Assembly: GCA_037043455.1 (NCBI GenBank)
Contig: JAWPHD010005099.1
Location: 106,797-170,796 of the forward strand
DNA: 64,000 bases
DNA from: Cyrtodaria siliqua
Taxonomy: Eukaryota > Mollusca > Bivalvia > Adapedonta > Hiatellidae
Direction of reading: 5' to 3'
The position numbers and the translations under genes were made by a program. The notes beneath the pieces are model-generated. The model was not told the origin of the DNA and did not search any database. It was given only the letters and a program-made list of their open reading frames with translations. Shown in pieces: positions 35,006 to 47,538 of the stretch (positions are counted from its first letter, which is position 1; the number at the start of each line of letters is the position of its first letter).

Positions 35006-36328
35006 TCATACAGCAGCGGCACCTTTAGTACAACATGGACAACAGAATACATTTTTGAGCATATCTTTAACCTTTTTCCTAAAGTGAATATTCATAAATC
35101 CGTAAATAAAGGGGTTCACCATGCTGTTGATGAAGTAACTCCGCAGGAATACACTGTAAACAATTTTCCCACTTCTGTCTAAAGTCAGATAATACTCCGA
35201 GTCTGTATATGTGTATCGGATTACAAGAATAATCAGAAATGGAGTAAACGATAGCATAAACGCTATAGTAACCATCCGCATCATGACCGTATTTTTTCTA
35301 TTAGGTCTTGATTTTAGCGATGAAAATCGTCTACTCATCCCCGATTTATTTTTAGGGCGACTATGTTTATCCGCCGTTTTTTTAGCAGTCAATTTGAGCG
35401 TTTCTTTATCATTTACATCACGATTTAAAGAAGAAAGTTCAATTCCTAAACAGTCTTGGTCTTTCAGCGGTGACGATGATCCCCTAGCAGATCGTGTTTT
35501 ATAAGGAGTTTGCGTGACCCCAGTAATGGCGCTAAATATGCTTCTGCCGAGTAGCTTCGTGGCCGTGTCATTATTATCGTTGTACATATCCGGGGACGTA
35601 GCTATGTAAATCTTCCGCCCAATAGCTATATATAGCAATGTCAAAACTATGAAAGTAAAGATAAGCAATGCGAATAGCACGGAGGTGAAGATGAGTATCA
35701 GTCCTTTAGTATGAATCGCATTATCATCCGAAATTAAGCACGTGGTTCCTTGAACGTAAATTGTATCGGCGACTGGAATTGTGAAATGATGGCTACCATA
35801 AAACACAAATGAAGGCCAAGAAACACTCGAAGCAATAATAAAGGCAAGTAAACACATACATTTAGCAAATCGTGGTGTCAGCTGTCGATATTTTAGTGGA
35901 TGATAAACTAATAAGTACCGCTCTATTGCAATAGCCACGAAAACCAATGACCCGGTGTTGTTGATGACGAATGTACATCCTCTTGATATTTTGCACAAAT
36001 AATGAAAATCAAAACTGATCGGTTGCCATAGTACTGCAATTTCTACAGGCATATTAAATAAACAGTTGACAAAATCTAAGAATCCGAGACACAGAATGAA
36101 TATCCTTGTGTTGTTTTTCTTCCATTTTAACCAATACACGTATAAGACGATACCATTTCCAACAAAACCAGAAATTGCAAACACAAACATGAACATAAGT
36201 GGCCAGATATTAACTTTCATTAATTCAGTTTCAACTACTTGAAATATAGGCCCATCTTTGATCGCGGTGGTTGCATTTGATGTATTCGTGTGTAGTATCA
36301 AGTCTGACGCGTTCAAATCTGACGTCAT
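35006..36328 (-). CDS. Rhodopsin-type (class A) G-protein-coupled receptor, single exon
   Basis: The 440-residue protein runs from the ATG at 36326-36328 to the TGA at 35006-35008. The frame is open a little further upstream, to a stop at 36380-36382, but holds no other ATG; the chosen ATG has A at -3. The N-terminus has three N-glycosylation sequons (N6, N15, N18). TM1 has GN (N58), TM2 D85, TM3 starts at C112 and ends in ERY (136-138, the DRY variant), TM4 has W171, and C197 in loop 2 can pair with C112. TM5 lacks the usual proline. Loop 3 is long and polar (about 238-345). TM6 has F357 and SFTP (360-363), so the toggle Trp is Phe. TM7 has NPFIY (405-409). Helix 8 ends in CCPCC, likely palmitoylated. 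The layout fits a peptide or amine receptor, but the ligand is unknown. The paralogue is at 1-332. Confidence 0.93.
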   Translation of the reverse strand: MTSDLNASDLILHTNTSNATTAIKDGPIFQVVETELMKVNIWPLMFMFVFAISGFVGNGIVLYVYWLKWKKNNTRIFILCLGFLDFVNCLFNMPVEIAVLWQPISFDFHYLCKISRGCTFVINNTGSLVFVAIAIERYLLVYHPLKYRQLTPRFAKCMCLLAFIIASSVSWPSFVFYGSHHFTIPVADTIYVQGTTCLISDDNAIHTKGLILIFTSVLFALLIFTFIVLTLLYIAIGRKIYIATSPDMYNDNNDTATKLLGRSIFSAITGVTQTPYKTRSARGSSSPLKDQDCLGIELSSLNRDVNDKETLKLTAKKTADKHSRPKNKSGMSRRFSSLKSRPNRKNTVMMRMVTIAFMLSFTPFLIILVIRYTYTDSEYYLTLDRSGKIVYSVFLRSYFINSMVNPFIYGFMNIHFRKKVKDMLKNVFCCPCCTKGAAAV

Positions 36329-38290
36329 CGTTACGTTGTCGTTTCTAATGAACACCAATTCAGTTAGATCGATCGCTGTCTATATTTCTGCGTGGTGACG
36401 TCATATGTGCTATTTCATCTGAAATAGGAAAAGCAAAAGATTTAATTGCATAGTTTAAACAGTTTCTGTCAATTGCCTGCATTATGTGTTGTGCCTGCAT
36501 GCATATTAAGGACCTATTTCCAGCCTATTGCATTTGGGGCGGGGAAGAGGAGAGAGAATTTGCATAGAGAACTGTAAATCAGTGTAGGCATACAGTGTAG
36601 ACATACAACTGCATGAGAAAATGGTGTTATTCAACTTTGTATCAGATAATGAAGCCCAACCAATTAAGCTGTAACATATTAAAACATCAATTCATTAGCT
36701 GTGTTTTTGGGGTTTTGTGTGGCCCTTGAGGTTCCGGGGGCCCCGTTTGGTTCCGGGGCAAATAATAGGGCCACTGCAGATCCCGTTGGAGGCGTAGGCA
36801 GAGGGGTAGACACCCCCCTCCACAAACACACACACAAATTCATGTTCATTTTATCGTTTTTTGTTCATGCTCATTAAAGGTTTTCATCAAGATCCCTGCG
36901 TTGTTTCAGGTGCCATCTGACTCAAATCACTAGAGAGCAGTGGCAAAAAAACAATAAACGTGGCTCCAGCGTAAATGGAATGTCTACAATAGAATTTGCA
37001 GCAATTCTGCAGTTCTGCAGGTGAGAAGGTTCTAGGCCCATTCTCCATATTTTATCTCGATGTACATGGAGGATGAGCCTGGCATGTTCATTCCTGTTAG
37101 GCGCCATATAACCTTTCATGTGTTGGTGCGCCTTAAAACACCAATTCAATTCAATTTTTATTTGTGTTCTAAAAACATAAAGAATAATCAAAACGTTTTG
37201 TAGTATAGTTAAATTGTTAACTTGTTTTATTTTCTTCACAAGTCCATTACAAAAGTATTAAAGACATATACCCTGGATAATATTCAACATAACACCGCCT
37301 TCCTAAATAAACTGTAATAGGTCCGCAGAGTATATACTTGGGAATCAGTAATGTAGCATGTTAGCCATTACGTGGTCCCGCCTTAATTCCATTAAGCGAT
37401 GGGAAAGCTTGTATTAGCAGGATTTTATAACGGATATTTCGACAATAAAACTTGTTTAAAAACTTTATTTCACTGAAACAAATGTGATATCCTGTTCATA
37501 ATTAACCATTAAATGTTTTAATTTTACAATATGCAGACCTTTTTAGACGAAAACAAGGTTTTATTTCATACCCCAGCCAACCGTTTTTGCTTCTTAGAGA
37601 AGGGGTTGGATGGGGTATGAAAGTTAATACTCGGACCACGTAATGAATAAATAAGCAAGCTGTCCGTGCCTTTTCAATTACAGAGTATCGTTGGGAAACA
37701 GGTCCTTAAATTAAAAACAATTGATAAAATTCATAGAATAAATATTATCGATTTATTCGTCTTTCGTTTAAACCCGTTAAAAATAATACTGCTCATTCCA
37801 AAGACAGCGCTTGTGATTTAAATACACTTATGGTTACCTAGGAACTGCAGAAGTGCTAAAAACGTTCTAGACTTTTATTTCAAATAATGAATGAAAGTCC
37901 ACACTATAAGAATTTAACAATGAACATGTGTAGATATAGATATAAAAATCGAACAGGAAAAGTAGCATTCAAGGACGACAGTCAACCACAAACACGCACA
38001 GACCGTGCCCACAACCTGATAGGTATTGGGGTGCATCTGTTAATGCTTACATTTCCAATAGTTTAAAACTAACATAGCTATATATAAAGCTCGTGGGCGT
38101 TTATTTGAAGCAAATAGAAGCAGTATATCGCTTGATTTACTACCAAATTCAAGCTGGTGAGAAATGGGTAGAACCCCGTATATAAGGCAATTTAATAGCG
38201 AACCTTTTTTCGATTCTTTACCTGCGATCGACAAAGTAACATAAAACAATACACACCTATTACCTGAAAAATAGTATAGCTTAGGCGAGA
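36329..38290. other. Upstream region of the GPCR and non-coding stretch
   Basis: No gene recognised. The 5' region of the receptor has no clear TATA box. Positions 36700-36830 are GC-rich (TTCCGGGGGCCCCG, CACCCCCCTCC). Positions 37933-38000 are the reverse complement of the retroelement tail at about 33855-33910 (AAAGTAGCATTCAAGGACGA, CAGTCAACCACAAACACG). Confidence 0.5.
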
Positions 38291-38299
38291 ATTGAATCC

Positions 38300-40365
38300 A
38301 TGGCCTTCAGATTAATACCATTTGCTGTAACACCGGGCTATAGTCACTTCAGATTAATACCATTTGCTATAACACTGGGCTATAGTCACTTCAGATTAAT
38401 ACCATTTGCTAAAACACTGGGCTATAGTCACTTCAGATTAACACCATTTGCTATAACACTGGGCTATAGTCACTTCAGATTAATACCATTTGCTGTAACA
38501 CTTCAGATTAATACCATTTGCTGTAACACTGGGCTATAGTCACTTCAGATTAGTACCATTTGCTGTAACACTGGGCTATATTCACTTCAGATTAGTACCA
38601 TTTGCTATAACACTGGGCTATAGTCACTTCAGATTAACACCATTTGCTATAACACTGGGCTATAGTCACTTCAGATTAATACCATTTGCTGTAACACTTC
38701 AGATTAATACCATTTGCTGTAACACTGGGCTATAGTCACTTCAGATTAGTACCATTTGCTGTAACACTGGGCTATAGTCACTTCAGATTAGTACCATTTG
38801 CTATAACACTGGGCTATAGTCACTTCAGATTAACACCATTTGCTATAACACTGGGCTATAGTCACTTCAGATTAATACCATTTGCTGTAACACTGGGCTA
38901 TAGTCACTTCAGATTAGTACCATTTGCTGTAACACTGGGCTATAGTCACTTCAGATTAGTACCATTTGCTATAACACTGGGCTATAGTCACTTCAGATTA
39001 ATACCATTTGCTATAACACTGGGCTATAGTCACTTCAGATTAGTACCATTTGCTGTAACACTGACTGGGCTATAGTCACTTCAGATTAGTACCATTTGCT
39101 GTAACACTGGGCTATAGTCACTTCAGATTAATACACTTTGCTGTAACACTGGGCTATAGTCACTTCAGATTAATACCATTTGCTGTAACACTGGGCTATA
39201 GTCACTTCAGATTAATACCATTTGCTATAACACTGGGCTATAGTCACTTCAGATTAATACCATTTGCTATAACACTGGGCTATAGTCACTTCAGATTAAT
39301 ACCATTTGCTGTAACACCGGGCTATAGTCACTTCAGATTAATACCATTTGCTATAAAACTGGGCTATAGTCACTGCAGATTAATACCATTTGCTATAACA
39401 CTGGGCTATAGTCACTTCAGATTAATACCATTTGCTGTAACACTGGGCTATAGTCACTTCAGATTAATACCATTTGCTGTAACACTGGGCTATAGTCACT
39501 TCAGATTAGTACCATTTGCTATAACACTGGGCTATAGTCACTTCAGATTAATACCATTTGCTATAACACTGGGCTATAGTCACTTCAGATTAATACCATT
39601 TGCTATAACACTGGGCTATAGTCACTTAAGATTAATACCATTTGTTATAACACTGGGCTATAGTCACTTCAGATTAATACCATTTGCTGTAACACTTCAG
39701 ATTAATACCATTTGCTGTAACACTGGGCTATAGTCACTTCAGATTAGTACCATTTGCTGTAACACTGGGCTATAGTCACTTCAGATTAGTACCATTTGCT
39801 GTAACACTGGGCTATAGTCACTTCAGATTAATACACTTTGCTGTAACACTGGGCTATAGTCACTGCAGATTAATACCATTTGCTATAACACTGGGCTATA
39901 GTCACTTCAGATTAATACCATTTGCTGTAACACTGGGCTATAGTCACTTCAGATTAATACCATTTGCTGTAACACTGGGCTATAGTCACTTCAGATTAAT
40001 ACCATTTGCTATAACACTGGGCTATAGTCACTTCAGATTAATACCATTTGCTATAACACTGGGCTATAGTCACTTCAGATTAATACCATTTGCTCTAACA
40101 CTGGGCTATAGTCACTTCAGATTAATACCATTTGTTATAACACTGGGCTATAGTCACTTCAGATTAATACCATTTGCTATAACACTGGGCTAAAGTCACG
40201 TCCGATTAATACCATTTGCTATAACACTGGGCTATAGTCACTTCCGATTAATACCATTTGCTATAACACTGGGCTATAGTCACTTCCGATTAATACCATT
40301 TGCTATAACACTGGGCTATAGTCACTTCCGATTAATACCATTTGCTATAACACTGGGCTATAGTC
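38300..40365. repeat. 42-bp satellite (about 49 units)
   Basis: The unit is CACTGGGCTATAGTCACTTC followed by AGATTAATACCATTTGCTAT and AA. Variants are ATAA/GTAA at the end, TAATACC/TAGTACC, and a 28-bp short unit lacking the GGGCTATAGT part (near 38495, 38690 and 39690). The last units have CCGATT for CAGATT. Since 42 is a multiple of three, a frame reading FRLIPFAITLGYSH stays open at the start; the short units do not keep it open throughout, and I do not call it a gene. Confidence 0.97.
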
Positions 40366-41402
40366 AGATGACCAATAGCATTATTTTTATCGATATACGG
40401 GGCTATAGTCAGATGACCATAGCGTTATTAAGGGGCTATAGTCAGATGACCATAGCGTTATTTTTATCAATATACGGGCTATAGTCAGATGACCATAGCG
40501 TTATTTTATCGATATACGGGGCTATAGTCAGATGACAAATAGCGTTATTCTATCGATATACGGGGCTATAGTCAGATGACCATAGCGTTATTTTTTATCG
40601 ATATACGGGGCTATAGTCAGATGACCATAGCGTTATTTTTATCGATATACTGGGCTATAGTCAGATGACCATAGCGTTATTTTTATCGATATACTGGGCT
40701 ATAGTCATATGACCATAGCGTTATTTTTATCGATATACTGGGCTATAGTCAGATGACCGTAGCATTATTTTTATCGATATACGGGGCTATAGTCAGATGA
40801 CCAAGCATTATTTTTATCGATATACGGGGCTATAGTCAGATGACAAATAGCGTTATTCTATCGATATACGGGGCTATAGTCAGATGACCATAGCGTTATT
40901 TTATCGATATACGGGGCTATAGTCAGATGACCATAGCGTTATTTTTATCGATATACTGGGCTATAGTCAGATGACCATAGCGTTATTTTTATCGATATAC
41001 TGGGATATAGTCATATGACTATAGCGTTATTTTTATCGATATACTGGGCTATAGTCAGATTACCGTAGCGTTATTTTTATCGATATACGGGGCTATAGTC
41101 AGATGACCATAGCGTGATTTTTATCGATATACTGGGCTATAGTCAGATGACCATAGCGTTATTTTTATCGATATACGGGGCTATAGTCAGATGACCATAG
41201 CGTTATTTTTATCGATATACGGGGCTATAGTCAGATGATCATAGCGTTATTTTTATCGATATACGGGGCTATAGTCAGATGACCATAGCGTTATTTTTAT
41301 CGATATACGGGGCTATAGTCAGATGACCATAGCGTTATTTTTATCGATATACGGGGCTATAGTCAGATTTTTATCGATATACTGGGCTATAGTCAGATGA
41401 CC
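40366..41402. repeat. 44-bp satellite (about 23 units)
   Basis: The unit is GGGGCTATAGTCAGATGACC followed by ATAGCGTTATTTTTATCGAT and ATAC. The first dozen bases (GGGCTATAGTCA) are identical to part of the 42-bp unit just before it. Some units lack bases in the T run or carry CAAATAGC. Confidence 0.97.
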
Positions 41403-42337
41403 ATCTTTTGTTCACTTTTTGTGTGTTTTTAATGAATTTCTTCGTAATTACGTACACCAAAGACATTCGTAGAACTAACCAGATAATATAGATATATATG
41501 AATATAGATTACATATTCCAACATTAGAATGTATACGCTGAAAACATACTTCGTACGTTTTATTGAAAGAAAAATGTAAAATAAAGTCCATGTTAAACGA
41601 ATATATAGTTATAATGAAATTGCCTTCTTTTGTAGAAAACTAAAATATGTCACATTCCCGGATGTATGTGCTCTATAACACTTAAGTTTGATCTGATATA
41701 CGTATACGGTGACAGGAAAAATAGGATATTAATCTGATTTAAAAAGAATGATTTATGTTTCCTTCTCATGAAAATACATTTTTGGATCTCAAGTTCTTTC
41801 TTCAGTTGTGTTGTTTTCTTATTGCTTTAAATCATTTATTTGTTGTTTCTTAAGCTAATATTGATTCCTTGGGTACCTTCAATATAGCTGCAAGATAACA
41901 TACAAGTACATTTGCATTAAGAACGATTGCGTAATAGAAAGTTATAAATTCAAATCTTTAAAGACACCCAGAATGAGTAATAGGACAAAGAGGAAGTATT
42001 TGAGTTGAACAGAACTAGGTTCTACGGCCCACTAATACAAAATGGTTATATGAACAGTCCAGGCCCACCTTCAGAGAAACACGGATAGAAATAGAATAGG
42101 TCTCTGTCCGTCCTTACGTCCGTCCGTCAAACTTCCTTTTGGCCGCAACTAGAAGGTCAGTTTTGAAGGGGGTTTAATTAATATGTTGGTAGGATTGCTT
42201 GCCATCACGAAAAGATGATCATATGACATATTTAACCGCAGTTATGGTCCGAGTTTGACTTAGACATTTAAGGGCTTATAAGGTACATGTTTACTGCAAC
42301 TAAACAAATTGGAATTGTCAAAGTCTACCCTTCCTCT
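41403..42337. other. Non-coding stretch
   Basis: No gene, RNA or repeat recognised. Confidence 0.5.
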
Positions 42338-45300
42338 AGTATACAACACTGTTCGGTATACAGCACTGGTCGCTATACAACACTGGTCTGTGTACAACCC
42401 AGGCCGGTATTCAACACTGGTCGTTATACAACACAGGTCTGTATACAACACTGGTCTGTGTACAACACAGGTCGGTATTCAACACTGGTCGCTATACATC
42501 ACTGGTATGTGTACAACACAGGTCAGTATTCAACACTGGTCGGTATAAACAGGGGTGGGTATACAACACCGGTCGGTATACAACGCTAGTGGGTGTACAA
42601 CACTGATCGGTGTACAACACTGGTTGGTATACAACACTGGTCGGTGTACAACACTGGTGGGTAGCCAACATTGGTCGGTATACCACACTAGTCGGTATAC
42701 AACACTGGTCGGTGTACAACACTGGTGGGTATACAGCACCGGTGGATATACAACACTGGAGGATATACAACACTGGTGGGTATACGACACTGGTGAATAT
42801 ACAACACTGGTGGATATACAACACTGGTCGGTATAAACACTGGTCGGTGTACAACACTGTTCGGTGTACAACACTGGTCGGTGTACAACACTGTTCGGTA
42901 TACAACACTAGTGGGTATACAACACTGGACGAAACACAGCACTGGTCGCTATACAACACTGTTGAGTATACAACACTGGTGGATATACAACACTGGTGGG
43001 TATACAACACTGTTCGGTATACAACACTGGTTTGTATACAACACTGGTGGATATACAACACTGGTCGGTGTACAACACTGGTGAGTATACAACACTGGTG
43101 GGTATACAACACGGGTGCGTATACAACACTGGTCGGTGTACAACACTCGTGAGTATACAACACTGGTCGGTATACAACACTGGTGGGTATACAACACTGG
43201 TCGGTGTACAACACTGGTGAGTATACAACACTGGTGAGTATACAACACTGGTGGGTATACAACACTGGTCGGTGTACAACACTGGTGGGTATACAACACT
43301 GGTCGGTGTACAACACTGGTGAGTATAAAACACTGGCGGGTATACAACACTGGTGAATATACAACACTGGTGGATATACAACACTGGTCGGTATAAACAC
43401 TGGTCGGTGTACAACACTGTTCGGTGTACAACACTGGTCGGTGTACAACACTGTTTGGTATACAACACTAGTGGGTATACAACACTGGACGAAACACAGC
43501 ACTGGTCGTTATACAATACTGGTGGGTATACAAGACTGGTGGGTATACAACACTGGTGGATTTACAACACTGGTGGGTATACAATACTGGTGGGTATACA
43601 ACACTGGTGGGTGTACAACACTGGTGAGTGTACAACACTGGTGGCAATACAACACTGATGGGTGTACAACACTGGTGGTTGTAAAGCACTGGTGGGTATA
43701 CAGCACTGGTGGGTGTACAGCACTAGTGGGTGTACAACACTGGTGGGTATACAACACTGGTCGGTATACAACACTGGTCGGTGAACAAAACTGGTGGGTG
43801 TACAACACTGGTGGGTGTACAACACTGGTGGGTATACAACAATGGTGGACACCACTGGTGGATATACAACACAGGTGGGTGTACAACAATGGTGGACAAC
43901 ACTGGTGGGTATACAACACTGGTGGGTGTACAACCCTGATCGGTGTACAACACTAGTGGGTATACAACACTGGTCGGTGTACACCACTGGTCGTTGTACA
44001 ACACTAGTGGGTATACAACACTGGTCGGTATATAGCACTAGTGGGTATACAACATTGGTCGGTATTCAACACTGTTCGATAAACAACACTGGTGGGTATA
44101 CAACACTGGTAGATATACAACACTGGTGGGTATACAACGCTGGTGGGTATACATCACTTGTAGGTATACTGCACTGGTCGGTATACAACACTGGTCGGTA
44201 AACAACACTGGTGGGTATACAACACTGGTCGGTATACAGCACTGGTCGGTATTCAACACTGGACGATATACAACACTGGTCGGTATACAGCAACAATGGT
44301 GGGTATACAACACTGGTTGATATACAGCACTTTTGGGTATACAACACTGGTGGGTATACAGCACTGGTCGGTTTACAGCACTGGTCGGTATACAACACTG
44401 GTGGGTATACAACATTGGTCGGTATACAACACTTGTGGGTATACAGCTCTGGTGTGTATACAGCACTGGTCGGTATACATCTCTGGTCGGTATACAGCCC
44501 TGGTGGGTATACAACACATGTCGGTATTCAACACTAGTCGATATACAGCAACACTGGCGGGTATACAGCACTGGTGGGTATACAACACTGGCGGGTATAC
44601 AACACTGGTGGGTATACAGCACTGGTAGGTATACAATCATGGTGGGTATACAGCACTTGTGGGTCGATATACAGCAACACTGGTGGGTATACAGCACTGG
44701 TGGGTATACAACATTGGTCGGTATACAACACTTTTGGGTATACAGCACTGGTGGGTATACATCACTGGTCGGTATACAGCACTGGTGGGTAAACAACACT
44801 GGTCGGTATTCGACACTGGTGAGTATACAACACTGGTGGGTATACAACACAGGTGGGTATACAACACTAGTCGGTATACAACACTTGTGGGTCGATATAC
44901 AGCAACACTGGTGGGTATACATCACTGAAGGGTATACAACATTGGTCGGTATACAACACTTGTGGGTATACAGCACTGGTGGGTATACAGCACTGGTGGG
45001 TATACATCACTGGTCGGTATACAGCACTGGTGGATATACAACACTGATCGGTATTCGACACTGGTGAGTATACAACACTGGTAGGTATACAACACAGGTG
45101 GGTATACAACACTGGTCGGTATACAACACTGGTCGGAATATAACACTAGTGGTTATAAAACACTGGGCGGTATATGACGCTAGAGGATATACAACACTGG
45201 TCGGTATACAACACTGGTCGGTATACAACACTGGTGGATATACAACACTGGTCGATATACAGCAACACTGGAGGATATACAACACCGGAGGATATACAAC

Positions 45301-45455
45301 ACTGGCGGGTAAACCGCACTGGTGAGTATACAACACTGGAGGATATACAACACTGGTTGGTATACCGCACTGATGGATATACAACACTGGGTATACAACA
45401 CTGGCGGGTATACCGCACTGGTGAGTATACAACACTGGAGGATATACAACACTGG
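42338..45455. repeat. 17-bp satellite (about 183 units)
   Basis: The unit is TATACAACACTGGTCGG, with GGTGGG, GGTGAG, GGATAT and TGTACA variants. As 17 is not a multiple of three, any reading frame passes through all three phases of the unit and gives a 17-residue peptide period (YNTGGYTTLVGIQHWWV on plus, LYTDQCCIPTSVVYRPV on minus). No phase contains a stop, so long overlapping frames exist on both strands. They are by-products and not genes. Confidence 0.97.
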
Positions 45456-45598
45456 TGGGAGTTTAATCTTTTGTGGATCGATATCAATTCACTAAATCTG
45501 GCTAGCACGCTAACTTTCAGAGTGATACCCTGGCGAAGTCGGTAGGGGTCAAAATAAAAAATCACAACATATCAGACACTCGTTATGTGACGTTTAGG

Positions 45599-45797
45599 AC
45601 ATCGAGTTTAATTCAGAATTGGTCACCTGCATTAAGTATCGTTAATAACGAGTGTGACCATCATTTGCACGAATTGCATGTACTCGTTATTAACGATAAT
45701 TAATGCAGGTGACAAATTCCTAATTCGTGCAAATGGTGGTCACACTCGTTATTAACGATAATTAATGCAGATGACAAGTTCTGAATTAAACTCGATG
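45599..45797. repeat. Foldback sequence, arms about 78 bp
   Basis: ACATCGAGTTTAATTCAGAA through CATTTGCACGAATT (45599-45675) pairs with the reverse complement of 45721-45797. The loop repeats part of the arm (CTCGTTATTAACGATAATTA at 45683 and 45746). Probably a small MITE or foldback element. Confidence 0.85.
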
Positions 45798-46479
45798 ACA
45801 CACACGCTATGAGAATACTCGTAAACAATAATGTTTTAATATGAGCATTGTAAAATTAAACGATCTAAGAGAGTACAATTTATATTTCCTGATGGTGTAT
45901 TTTTCATTTCTATCTTTTTGATCATAACACAATTATAGGATCAGTACACAGACTGGAACATTCTTCGTATAACTGGTAGAAACTCTACAGACATAATATA
46001 AATTTAACCAGGCTGGTAAAACCCCAAAACTGGAGAGTTGAATTAGGATTTACCAGCTCATAATTCATTTTACGCATATTTAATCACGGGTATTTTAAGC
46101 ACACGTGAAAAAACTATACTTTTAATTAGCCCATATACGTTATTAATATGATCTGAACATCTGGATACAGTTTTGACAAACTGGTGTGTATTATCATTTT
46201 GCCCTTATTTGGCGGGTTAGTTTCTTTAACGGCGCAGTTAGAACTCAAACAGTATTCCGGATTAAGGCTGTAAGTTAGGGCGTATTCCGGATTCCGTCCT
46301 CAATTTATCTGGTATTCCGGATTCAAGAGGGGAGGGGGTTTACACCCTCCTATCTACCTTTTCCAATCCAGTAGTCCTTTGTAGCTGAACAAATATCGTT
46401 GGTGTTTTAATTACTAATTATGTTTAATTCATTAATATAATCATTGTTTACTTCTAGAGGTATCTGTCTAGGGTTAGAA

Positions 46480-47110
46480 TCAATCACACGAATTAATTGC
46501 ACCATGCAATTACTCAAATCAATCATAATTCATCACAAATCAATCATCAATGCATAATACGAATTAATCACACCACTCAATCACCCAAATCAATCATAAA
46601 TCATCACAAATCAATAAACAATCAACGACAAGAAATATTCACACCATGTAATCACCTAATCAATCATGAATCAATTATAAATCAATCACAAATCAATCAA
46701 CAATCAATCACTCATAATAATTACATCATTCAATCACCTAATCAATCATTACTCAATTACCAATGAATCACATGTATCACACCTTTCAATCATCGCAACC
46801 AATCACATGTCAATCACAAAGCAATCTCAAAGCAATCATCAATTAATTCAGCCATATAATCACAATGGACCTGTATATTGTATCCAGTCCAGTTGTTATT
46901 CACATCGTGTATTATATACATTTGTGTAAAGTGGAAATACAATAAGCTGAAACGAATACTAATAAATCACTAATCAATCACCAATCAATCACACAGAAAT
47001 GGAACTATATGCGAAATTAGTTCGCTACCATTACTTTTTCACAATTTGTGTAATGTACATTTGTAACGTTTGTAGAAATAAAATGAGTTTAAACCAATCA
47101 TAAATCAATC
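46480..47110. repeat. Degenerate AATCA/CAATCA simple repeat
   Basis: Dense AATCAATCA text at 46485-46860 and again at 46960-47005 and 47093-47112, with ordinary AT-rich sequence between. Confidence 0.85.
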
Positions 47111-47112
47111 AA

Positions 47113-47530
47113 ATGGTATAATGTACTTACTTGAATTAAATCTGAGTCCATGACAGTTGTAATGAGATGATATATGTACGACTCCCCGTAACCTGATGTT
47201 AGTACCCAAATCACAAAATTCTCTTTAATCATTAGCAATTTTACGCCAAGTATATACTGTTAACAAACATAATGAATATCCGTTTTTTTCTGCCCAAGTG
47301 ATTCTTTTATGTGTTGGAAGTAAACACTGTGAAATACTATATCGTATCATCCTGGTAGGACCCATATCTCGAGCTACTTAAAGCGATACACGGCAATCTT
47401 GATTTTGTAAAAACTCGCGGCGTTCCGTTATATAGTGTCTACACATAACTTGCGTTTGTTCAATCATTAATATTAATTATAAGAACAGGGCAAATTATTT
47501 TTGCGTACTACTAATTGTGTATTATATTGC
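47113..47530. other. Non-coding, with a lone MITE end
   Basis: Positions 47378-47405 (TAAAGCGATACACGGCAATC then TTGATTTT) match the end of the MITE at 61423-61646. No partner end was found nearby. Confidence 0.5.
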
Positions 47531-47538
47531 GTCAATCA

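Noticed and set aside
36329..36358. Receptor start ten codons further upstream
   Set aside because: That position is TTG, not ATG; the first ATG in frame is at 36326-36328.
38300..38539. Frame reading FRLIPFAITLGYSH repeats as a gene
   Set aside because: It is the 42-bp satellite read in one phase; 28-bp short units and stops end it.
42338..45545. Frames of up to 336 codons in the 17-bp satellite as Cys- or Trp-rich proteins
   Set aside because: All six frames are open because the unit has no stop in any phase; nothing supports translation.
46497..46766. Asn/Gln/Ser/Ile-rich frame near 46.6 kb
   Set aside because: It is AATCA-type simple repeat read in frame.
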